From Papilionanthe hookeriana x Papilionanthe teres (taxonomy: Eukaryota; Streptophyta; Magnoliopsida; Asparagales; Orchidaceae): a DNA stretch of 64,000 bases. The notes under the pieces are model-generated. The model had not been told where the DNA came from and did no database searches. It worked only from the letters and a program-made list of their open reading frames with translations. Made by a program: the position numbers and the translations under genes. The stretch lies in assembly GCA_022702705.1 (NCBI GenBank), contig CM040423.1:39763392-39827391 (forward strand), read 5' to 3'. How positions within the stretch are numbered: the stretch's first letter is position 1; each line of letters begins with the position of its first letter. Of the stretch, positions 48,301 to 60,300 are shown one piece after another.

Positions 48301-51300
48301 TAATTCAAGTATAGCTTGCCTCCATCAAATAACTGATTGGCTGAAATTTTTGCTAGCTTGAAATCTTAAAATCCTCAATTTCCTTTGCTTACTACAAATC
48401 ATATTAATTGCATTAAGAAACTGGAATCCTATGTCATTCCACATCATATGATTTTTAAGAAATCATATGAGGATTCCTTTGCATACTACAAATCATGTTA
48501 GTTGTATTAAGAAACCCTAATCCTAAGTCATCCCACATCACAGGGATTTTAGAATATCCTTCCATTTCTATATATCGTTTTCTTCTTACATTCTTCACAA
48601 GTTAGAATCTATGCTTTCTTATGTTCTTGCATGTACGAACTACAAAATTATAATGGCAATTGTTTTCTTTGGGGAACTTACATTAATAGCACACAATATT
48701 TATCTATTTACATATCTCACACCTAAACATTCAGATTTACAAGCATAGCACTCAAATCTTTAATATCGCATCAAAAATAGTGCCATTACCACTTTCTAAA
48801 AGTGAAATATACTTTTTCATGCATAAGTACTATGCATGAAAATATGAAAGTTTAGAAGTCAGATACGTATATAAATAAGAATTATGTGCTACTTCTATAA
48901 ATTTCTCAATTTCTTTGTGTTTTAATTTATGCCCTGTTAGCTTGGATGGATAGAAGAATTATTCCCCCTAATTAAGTTAGATATACAAAGATAGTGAGTG
49001 AATGAGTGAATGAGACAGATGAGAATTCTTTTTGCATGGTATGCTATACTTTTGCAGGTAGACTTCGTAGTCATGTATTCAATAGAAAAACACATGGCTT
49101 GATTCGGTTCGCAATAGAATTCAAATTGAGTGAACAGATATCTACGAAAATATAAAAATGCTCCTATATTTGGAAGGCTTGAAATACTTAAAACAGAGTA
49201 AATTAAAAGTCAAATGAGAATTTTGAAATTGTATGGGATCAATACGAAGAGAGAGATTATTCAATAGGCAAAAAGTGCAAGACCAGCCACATAGCTAAAC
49301 AGAAATGATAAAAGAAGGATCAAACTAAAACAAAGATATGAAAAAGACAAATTTCTGCAGCAGCAATTATCAATCAGTAAATGGAAAGAAAGCTTTCAAG
49401 CAAAAACAAGAAAACTTAGTTAGGAAGATCTGCATACATACCACTTATTTCCTATGTATTTACATAACTAACACCTAAACTTCAACTTTTACATATATGC
49501 CACCTAACCTATGCCTGAAAAGGTGTATTTCCTTTTTTAAAAGTTAAAATATTGTATTTTTTATGTGATGTAAAAAAACTAGATGTTATAAAAGTACAAA
49601 GTAAAATTTAGGTGTTAGATATGTAAATATATATGAACTGGGTGGCATGTATGTAAATGCTCCTTTCAGTTAAAAAAAATGGCAAAAGAATTTAACCAGG
49701 GATTAGAAGATAGTCATGCAAAAAAGAAATTACCGGTCCGCTTTTCCCTCTTGCTTTGTTGATGATCAACTCATAGAAACTGTATTGCTGAGAAATCAAA
49801 ATCAGAGAATTGCATTAACGTTCCTCTCATTGAAATAAAAATTTCATCAAAATTAGGGGTGCCAAATCAGGTTTGCTCATCGGGTTCAGGTCTGAACTAA
49901 AATTATCCCAAACCTGAACCCAAATATTAAAAGGGCAGAAAGTCCTACCCAAATCTAACTCGTCTTCAACCCACCATTTAACAAAAGGCATAAAGGCTAT
50001 TCTGGTCGTATTCAGATTGATTTTGGGTTGGTGGTTTGATTTTGAATGAATTTCAGATTAGCGGGTCAGTTTTGGGTCAATTTGTAGTTTGACTGATCAA
50101 CCTGAACTTGACCCAAAAAAATAAACAAAAGAGAATTCCTAACCAAAACTCGACCCGGAGATTACCCGAACCTGGATTTGAGTCGAGTTGGGTGAATTTT
50201 TGACACCCATAATCAAAACCACTAGAGAAAACAATGACGTACATGAGGAATAATTAGATCTTCTTTTACGTAAACCAAGTTCTCCACCGATGTTGTTCTG
50301 ATCTCCCGAAATTCAGGGGCAAGCTGCTGCTGAACTGCCCTAAGAAATTCTCCAATGGTGTCGCCTTTCCGAACCTAAACAACAAAATGATCAGAAGAAT
50401 GAAAGAAGAAGATCAAAAAAGTGAATAATAAAGAGGCGACTGCGTCATTACCTGTATAACTCTCCTGTGCCCAGCACCATCCCAATAGCTGTAAGTAATT
50501 TCAAGAGGCTCATCTAAAATATATAAGATCGTAATTAGCCAAATTATGTTTAAAACAGTCGAATATTTCTTGAAAACTTACTTCGAATTATCTCCTGCTC
50601 ACGTAGCCATTGCTTACATAATCGCTCCCTTTCTGCTTGTTCCTCAGCCTCTCTCTCACTGAAAGATCATCCTTGGTACCACCAAGTCAGGGATCAGCCA
50701 AGACAAGAAACAAAATACAATTAACAGAATAATATTTAGGGAAATTTACATAGGTAGCACACAATTCTTATGTATTTAAATATTTCACACCCAACCTTCC
50801 AAACATATGCATGAAAAGGTGTATTTGACTTTTAAAAAGTAGTAAATGTGCTATTTTTATGTGAGATTAACAATTTGAGTCTTGAGTTAGTATGGAAGTT
50901 TAGGTGTGAGAAATGTAAATGCATAAGAATTGTGTGCTATGTATGTAAATGCCCCTAATATTTAAGGAAAACAAACAATTGAATATAAAAATACCTATCA
51001 GGTAAGAAGCTAGTCTCGACTGTTGGGTCTTTTCCGAGCTTTCCATGATCAAACTTCTTTTGACCTGAAAGTTCATCCATCGAAAGACACCAAACACATG
51101 TAAGCATGGTGTTGTGACGATTTTGAAACACATCAACAGCTAACCAAACCGCCAATAACTTTATAATAATAATTTCTTAAATTAGAAACAAACCTAATAA
51201 AAAATGCTTCATGTGCAAGCTTATGCTAATAAGAACAGTTGTCACTAAGGCGAAAACACCTCACTGATATTTATTTTAAAATTTTAGGCCTGACTCTCCA

Positions 51301-54300
51301 ACAATTATGAAGCCCGTTATTTTAAAAGCTAACAAGCCCTCACTAGTCTACTGATCACTTAGAGAAAAATAATATGTAGAAGGGGAGATCCAAGCAACTA
51401 CTCACCTATCACTAAAAAACATTAAAATAGAAATAATAGCTGGAACAAAAAAAAAAAAATCAAAACAAAAATCCAGGGTCCATATAGGTTAGCAAGATTT
51501 GGAAGGTAAGCATGAATGTCAAGTAGTTTTGCGTGAGCAATGCTTTTTATTTATTGAATAATCGTTTTAAAATGATATGCTGATAGAGCAATAGGACCTC
51601 ATCAGAGATTATAAAACAATTTTAACAGATTGGAGTCTCCAATCCAGTCAATTCAGACACTAATATTAGTTTGAACCAACATTATGACATTAAGTCTTCC
51701 TGAAAACAGGAAATCATTGAGTTCATTTTACAGTTAAAAGCAAGAAATACAATATAAATAGAATCTATATTATGAAGGGAACAAGTTTGAATCAAGATGA
51801 TAACGATAGCATAATCAACAAACATGGTAGGTCAAAAAGATAATAATAATAAAATAATAAATCAAAAACATGGTAGGTCAAGGATCCTGTAACATATATT
51901 AAAAGATGTGCTCAAATTCTGCCCTGTTAGCTGGTAAAACTTGTTAAAGCAAGTTACAAATGATAGGAACACACAACGAATAATTCCCGACTTTGTCGGG
52001 GTTTAGAATCAATTAGAAACTAAACCACACTGCGAAATAATGAAATCGCTCCAATTCGATAAAAAATCGGAACAAAAATTAAAACAGAAGCACAATCAAA
52101 ACAACCAGAAAAACACACGAGAATTTATGAGAAAAAAACCGAGAACAAAAAAAAACCACGCAACCACACCACTATAAATTTTCACTATGAAATTCAGAAT
52201 GTTTTACAAGAACTCACACAAATTTTCACTTTATACATAGGCGTATGCTTCTCTATTCGAGCAACACCCAAGTGAAAATTTGCCAGACTCAATAGTAGAA
52301 AGTGTAACGATCTTCAGCAAATTTTACATCTATGTATAATTCGAGCAACATCAGAAATAGCAACATATTCAGCCCAATAGTAGAAAGTGTAACGATCTTC
52401 AGCAACCTGGAAACCCAACTCATCGCTGTGGTCCCCAATTTTAAGATATACCCCGTTGTACTCATATTGTCCACATCTCCTTCCAGATCTGAATCTATGA
52501 ATCCCTGTACACTGATCTCTACACGTCCAAAGCAAAGTGCCGCCTTGTTGACAGTACCCCTCAAATATGAGAATCAACTTTACAATCTCTTCATTATGCC
52601 TGCCTGGATTGCTCATGCACCTTCTGACTACTCTCACTGCATATGCAATATCTGATCTGGTATAAATCATCGCATATAAAAAACTTCCAACTACTAAAGC
52701 ATACAAAGTTCTCTCCATTTGTGCTTCCTCTCTTCAAAGTTAGTTAATAGAGCCTTAGTAGTTTAAAGTGACTACCTAAGGGAGTACTAACTGGTTTCGC
52801 CTCACTCATGTTGAAAATCTTTAGGATCTTCTCAACATACTCAGCATGAGACAACATTAGTGTTTCTGCACCCCTGTCCCTGCTGATTCTTATCCGGAGA
52901 ATCGTTCTTGTTGGACATAAATCTTTCATCTCAAACTAACTTGATAATTGTTTATTCAAGTCTTTGATTTTCTACAAAATTTCCCCTGCAATCAGTATGT
53001 CATCAACATGCAAAAGAAGCACAATAAAACAGTTACCGAAATATTTGATGAAGTAACGGTTGTATGTCTAAAAATTCATGACTCATTGTATGACATGAAC
53101 TTGTCAAACCTCATGCACAACTCTCATGGTCTGCTTCCAGCCATAGAGGCTCTTCTTCAATCTACAGATCAAACCTTCTTTTCCTGTAACCTTATAACCA
53201 TGTGGTTGCACAATGTACATGTCCTTCACATCTCATGTAAGAAAGTTGTTTTTACATCTATCTGCTTACGATGTAAATCTTACACTGCTACGTACTCAGC
53301 AGAACCTGACAGTTGTCATCTTCACCACTCGGGAGAAGATCTCTGTGTGATCCACTCCTTCCTTCTACTGGAAACCCTTCACAACAGGTATTGCCTTATA
53401 GCGCTTACTACCATCTGACTCGTCTTTAAACCTGTAGACTCACTTGTTGTGTAGTGTTCTTTTGTCATTTGGTAGTACTGTCAAATCCCAAGTCTGATTT
53501 GACTCCAAAAATTATATTTTTGTTTCATTCATAGCAAGCTCCTACTCCCTGGAATCTTTGACACACGTGGACTTTAATTTTATATATTTAAATGCAAGAA
53601 ATTGTTACCACTGTAAGAAGATTTTAAGCTTCAGCAACGGCACAAAAACTTGATCGTGGGGGGCTTATATATATGCAATAATTTATGAACTCAAATTTAT
53701 GTATTTATAATGTTTTTGTAAAATCCACGTACTCAACGCAAGTATTGTATCAAGTAATACAGGGCTCTAATGGAATCCTGATTATCGATCCCACGGGGAG
53801 GTTTTAAATTGAAGCAAAGTAAAAGTTTCAAAAGTTATAATAAAGCACTGAAATCCTATTTTCTAATTATATTTAAAGTTCAACACTTACTTCTACTACT
53901 ACTATGCATAAAACAGTAACAACGAACTAAACTACAATTACTTTTAATAACTTGAAAACAGAATTATCTAACAGACACACTATACTAAGTATTTGAAAGG
54001 TTTTTTGATATATTTGAGAAAAGTATCTTTCTTCTTGCAATGAGAATATGATGTGTGGATTGATATGGATCAGTTATCTAATTTATTGTGCAAAATAGGA
54101 GCATATATGATTTTTTACCTTTAGAAGAGTACCCCCTCCTATAAATAAGAAAAGAACATTGACATATTCTAAGATTAGTCATTAACTCTAAGGCTAGGCT
54201 GGGAGGATACCTGCTCTCAACTTGAGCTCTCACTCACCCTTCACCGCGAGGCTAACCTTCGATATTAATTACTAATCTTAGACACAATCGAGATTTCGAC

Positions 54301-57300
54301 CGTCACCTCGAAATCTCCACATTGAAGTTCTTCAAAACACATTTCCCTTTTTATTTGCACGCAATTCTCATGAACTACGCAAGTCATCCATAGAAATTGA
54401 ATGGATCTTTCATTATTGTTGTAGAACATTAAATCCTTTCAAACTTAATGTTCAACAACATATTTTAACATTTCAATTGGTCAAATCGAAAGTAAATTAA
54501 GTTCTAAATGAAAAACCATCACAATCTCTTCAATACATTAAAAGACATCAAATCCACATCAAACCATCATTACATCTCTACAGCGAAGAAAGACGAAGTA
54601 AGAAACTCGAATTCATGGAAAAGATATAATAAAACATGGATTTTATATATAAAAAAAATTCATATAAAACACAAAAGAAAATACAACTTATCTTTTTCTC
54701 TTCCCCAATGCAATCCTTTTGAAGTTCCTTTGAATCCTCTTCTCTCTTCTTTACAACACTCGATCTCTCTCTAGAATGGAAAGTAAGAATAATCTCTCAC
54801 TTTACTTCTTCTCCTTCACTCCTGTAGGAGAATTTCTCTCAAATCCTCACTTCTACACACTACTCTACTAAACCCTAACACTTAACACACACTAAACACT
54901 AAGAGAGAGCAATAGAATGCAAGAGAGCCCCCTTCTCTCATCCAAAATCAGTTATTTAAGAGTTAGGGACGAAATCCCAATAGTTTTCATAGGCATTCTT
55001 TCAAAATTTCGTCAAAACTCTCAAATTTTGAATTCCACCGACTTTAGGCGCTACCGGGGCCAGATAGGGCGCCGGCAGTGCTCTATCGTGCCAATTAATT
55101 GCTGGAGTCTCTAGATTTGGGCGCCGGCGGCGCCAGAACACTTTTTCACCATTTTGCTCCTTTTTGCTCATTTTTGCTCTGAATTTGTTCCTTTTGCATC
55201 TTTTCATTACAATCACCTAAAATCATCATATCTGCAACAAATCATGAAAAATACATTTCTTTAAAGTGCAATATCACCAAAAATGGGTAAAATTAAATAG
55301 CAAAAACCGTATATATTTTTGGTGCATCAATCTTCAACTTGAGTGTTCTCCTCAAAGCACTCTAATTCATCACTATCAGTTAGCAACAAATAGTGAAGAA
55401 GAAGAATACATGTGTATGGGTCGTGGCACTCTGCTGGATCTTCTAACTTCTGTAGCAGGTGACTGAGAAAACTTTAAGTGCTCCTTCTAGTTGAGCACTT
55501 GTTCTTTCTTCATCTTCCTAGTCACCAGTATCTTCTATCTGAACATTTTGAATTCTTCAGAAGTAGCTGAAGGATCACCCTGAGTTGATCATATCTTTGT
55601 ACATCTCCATTTCATTGAATGTGACGTCCCTGCTTCTGATAAATTTCTGATACTGGTAATCCCAAAACTTGTACCCAAATTCATTTGAGTCATATCTAAT
55701 GAAGGTGCACTTGACGGATTTTGAGTCAAGCTTTCTTTTGAACCCTGCATCAGCATGCAGAATACTCAAATACTATTAAAATGAGATAGACATAGCTTTT
55801 TGTCACTCCAGGTTTCTTCAAGTAAGCCTTCCTTCAAAGGAACTGATAGACTACAGTTTATCAGATAAATTGCAGTATTAACTGCTTCAGCCCCAAAACC
55901 GTTTTAGCAAAGCCTGCATGCAGCTCATGCTCCTAGTACGCTTCGTAATTGTTCTGTTCATGCACTCAGTCGCATCATTCTGCTGCAGTGTCTGTGAGAC
56001 AATGAACTCATACCTGATCCCTTCTGTCACAGAAATTCTTGAACTTCTAATCATGGTAATCACCTTCATTATCTGATCTGAGACACTTCAACTTCAATTC
56101 TGTCTCATTTTCTACCATAGCCTTCCATTTATTAAAGATTTCTAATACATCAGATTTTTAATTTAAGAAATAAACTCATACTTTTCTTGTGTGATCATCG
56201 ATAAATGTGACAAATAGCGAGAACCTCCAATGAACTGAACTAGAGTTGAACCTCATACATCAGTATGCACTAACTTCAGTTTCTTTGAATTCACCGTTGA
56301 CCCGCTCTTCAAGAAAGAAAATTTTTTTTTGCTTGTCACATATAAAGTCTTCACTGAAATCCAGATCAACTTATTTAATACCTTGAAGCTTATTTTTTAA
56401 AGTGGGGACTTCATATCTTTCTAGCTTATATGGCCAAACCTACAGTGCCACAGTCCAACAATCATCCTAGTTCCAGCCACATTAATGAAATCAATCATTT
56501 CATTAATCGGATAAAGGGTGTCTTCAATGTTGCACCTAGCCATCACTAACGCCCCCCTGGTCACCTTCCACGAATCACCCGTGAAAGTAATGATGAGTAC
56601 TATTTTTACTAGCTAGCTCACAAAGATAAGATTTCACTTCAAACTGGTAATATATCTTATTTCAGTAAGCTTCGAGACTGTTTCATTCAGCACCTTAATA
56701 TCAATATCACCATTTCCTACTATACTGCAAGCCTTATTATCTTTGAAATGAACCATTCCTAGACCACTCTGTAGTTTTTAAATAACTCTTTATTGGTGCA
56801 AGCATGAAAAGAGACACATGAAATTCACTATCCGGAATTCAGTACTAACTAGGATAATACCAGGGAGTCCTTTTGGATTTCACCTGTGGAGACATTAGTA
56901 GAAAGACTACTTTCCTGGTCTCCACTACTAGCTTTCCTTGAAGCTTTGCAGTACTTCTCGAAATGCCCCTTCTTAACGCAATTTCAGCATTCTCCTCTAA
57001 TTGACTTTGACTTTCCTTTCTTCAACTTGGATCTATTTCTGTTTGTATTCCTGCCCAAATTTCTTCCACTGTTATCAGCATTCAACGCAAAACCTAATGA
57101 TTCCCTATTTGCAGCTTTTCTACAAACTTCTTCATTCAGCATCAAACCCACGATGTCATCAAAATTTAACTTCGAAGCCCCAGAATAATTAGTCACTGCC
57201 GTTACCAAACCGTCTCAGCTTCCGACAATGACAACAGTATTACCAGTGCTCTGACCTCATCATCAAACTTGAACCCTACAAAATACAAATGGCTCTGATA

Positions 57301-60300
57301 CCAACTATTGAGATGTCACTAAAATGTCTTCTACCATCTTCATTTAGAATAGGTTCTTCATTAGAAAAATCTTATTAGAAGCAGAATATTATTCGTACAT
57401 CTTGGATAGTGTTACCATGAGATCCACCGTAGTTTTCTCATTCACAATGTTAAACACAAAAGATGATGGAAGTGTTAACCTGAACAAAAAAAGTGTCGTT
57501 AAATCCAACACGTCTCATTTGTCCACAGGCATAGATTCAGATTTCTTTATGATTCCTTATAGTGGCAACTATAATTTTTTACGATATAGTAAATCTTCCA
57601 CCTGTATCTTTCAAAAGTGAAGTTTGTCTCATTGAAATCTTCCACTTTGAACCTTGCTTCTTTAGTTATTGCTTCCACTTGAATTGAACCCCATTCTGAT
57701 ACCAGTTGATAGAAATCACACAAAGAATAATTCCCAACTTTATTGAGATTTATGATCAATTAAAAGCTAAATTGCACCGCGAAATAATGAGACAGTACCA
57801 ATTCGATAAAAAACCGGAACAAAAAATAAAGCTGAAGCACAATCAAAGTAACCAGAAATGCACATGAAAAATTACGTAGAAAACCCGAGAATAGGAAAAA
57901 ACCACGGAGCCGCACCACCAGAAATGTCTACTATGAAACCAAAAGGTTTTACAAAGAACACAAATTTTCTCTCCACACATAATGAAAACTTACATAACTC
58001 ACTCCACAATCTTTACTCTCTAATCCGACACAAAATCACGTCGAATCACCGAAATCCCCTCTTCGACACTCCTCAACTTCACCGGGATACTCGTCGAAGA
58101 ATATCGAAAGAAGATATGCCAAGCCCTTCCTTACACCGCTCAAAATTTGGATTAAAAACCAATTCCCAATACCAACCGCTCATGGTGCATAGGCGCCAGA
58201 ACTTGGTACCTATGCGCCAAGCTTTCGAAAAACAGGCGCCTATATGGGCGCATATGTCCCCAAAGCTAGAGCATAGGCATCGGCTTTTCTGTTCAAGCAG
58301 CACCCAAGTGGGTGCTTACACGCCCACAACTAGGCGCATAGGCACCACGTGCCTCTCGCTGCTCACCAAATCAGTCTCCACTCATAACAACAAAGTGCAG
58401 TAAATTTGTGCCATAACCACTCAGATCTTATGAACTCTCAACAGTTGCTACTTCCTGAAATTAACGAGAGCTAGACTTGGATGTTGCTATTGCAAATAAC
58501 TACTGCCAAAACAAAATGGAGAAGAAGAATTGGAATCCTTACAAATAATTACTAACTTATACAAACCTTTGCACAACTTCTAACGATGGTATCTGTGCTC
58601 TACCACTTTTCATTCTTGAACCTTTCGTATTATTTAAGTTTTGATATTGATGTGCATCTACTTTTACATTGAACATAAAAAATAGTATGATATTATGATA
58701 ACATCTCACTAAATTTTCTCATTGGTGATTCGTACATTGCATGCTTTAAACATTTTACACAATTGTCAACCTCAAAAGCAGTATGACCTTAAAATTACAG
58801 TCATTATATCCAAGCAGAAGATCTAAGTGAAAGGGATTTTTATTAGCTTTTCGGGGAAGGATTTCAAAATCCTTATCCTCTATAAATTTTAGTAGAATGT
58901 CCCAATTTGTATCAACACAAATGTATGCAAACCTTCTTCTAACTTCAAACAAAGCCACATATGATATACTACTTTACCTTTTGTGCGCCCCACCACCGCC
59001 CCCTTCTCTCTCTCACAAGTTTTTTCCATGGCCTTATCTTTGATTGCCGCCACTTCGATCATCTCCAATATAATCTCAAATATAATCATTATTACTACAA
59101 CCTTATAAAAGTCACTTTAACAGTCCCATTTACAACATAATTAATTTTGTTGCAAGCTTTTTTCTCTAAGCACTCAATCCATACAACTAGTGCTTCCAAT
59201 ATAAAATATGCCAACTATGCAAAGGAAAGCGAAAAATGGTTTTTTTCTTAGCAAAATGTGGAAAGTCACCAAGGTATCCATTTATAGTTTCAGTTACTAA
59301 TTATACATGTAGACTTTAGTAAAAGTTCAAAATGTAATCTAACAAATAATTAGGACAGAGTATACAAGCAAATTATTAGGGTGACTTGGGCCAAATATAA
59401 ATTAGAGACACCGGTATTAAAACATATGAAGGATGAATAATATTAAAAATAAAATTATCAAAAAATAAAGATTGAGAAATATATATCTCAATCAATATTT
59501 TTAAAAACACGCACCACGCGTAAAGCAAAGCAAAGCGCTTGATGCCAGCTTCTTCGCTGAAGCATGCTTCAAAGCACTGAAGCTAATTGGTCTGGCTGCA
59601 AAGAGAGGGTAGTCGTGTTCGAGAGTTTGAGGAGCACATGCGAGCCTAGCAACGTCTTTCACTTGGACCTAGATTTTAAAGCGTGCTTCGAATGCTATGG
59701 TTTTCCTTTGGCGTTGGCCTAGTGATTCAATCACATGAGGCATATGCGAGAACCTGCTTAGGGTTTGAGAGAAGACCTACAATAGAATGGAGCGGAAGAC
59801 CGAGCTTACATAACCCACAGGAGGGAGAGCCTTCGACCTTCAACCAAGTAAAATGCCGAGTATACCGAACCCGCCTCGCCGAACCCACAAGCTGCCCAAG
59901 GTACCTTAGATAATTGCTTTTAGGAATATTTACATACATGCCGCTCAAATCCAATGTAGTTCCAAGACCTAAACTTCAATTTTTACATATTATATTTAGA
60001 TATTTGGTATGTAAATACATAGGAATTGGGTAGTATGCATGTAAATATCCCTTTTTTTAGGTAATTTGAGTGAACCAAAAAAGGCTAAGTTTTAGAGGAT
60101 AATTTAATTAATGCCAAAATGATTTACTTCAAATTTTAAATGTTCAAAAGAAATAAACGTTCTCTCTCAATGTTTGCCTTCAAATTAGGTATATACCACA
60201 TTCCTTTTCAATATTTAAGATATATATTATGTTTTATAATTGTTCATGAATATATTTATATATTAATAGTTTTATATAACATATTTATGCTTTGGTTAAT

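Larger units (their letters stand above)
51961..58443 (-). mobile_element. Ty1/copia retrotransposon, nearly complete, inactive
   Basis: In minus orientation the 5' LTR is 57707-58443 (starts TGTTGAGAGTTCATAAG) and the primer-binding site TGGTATCAGAATGG is at about 57691-57704. Gag shows a zinc knuckle (NCVKKGHFEKYC, first Cys pair broken by a stop) near 56,970, then a protease/linker region (about 56,640-56,800), integrase (about 55,575-56,560) and RT with MLSHAEYVEKILKIFNM and DIAYAVRVVRRCMSNPG (52,620-52,900). RNase H follows to 52,290, and then a shortened 3' LTR, 51961-52290. The LTRs match but differ greatly in length. Stops and shifts are frequent. It is antisense to nothing: it shares the strand of XCT, within its 10.8-kb intron. 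A 1.7-kb LTR of another family interrupts it. Confidence 0.85.
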
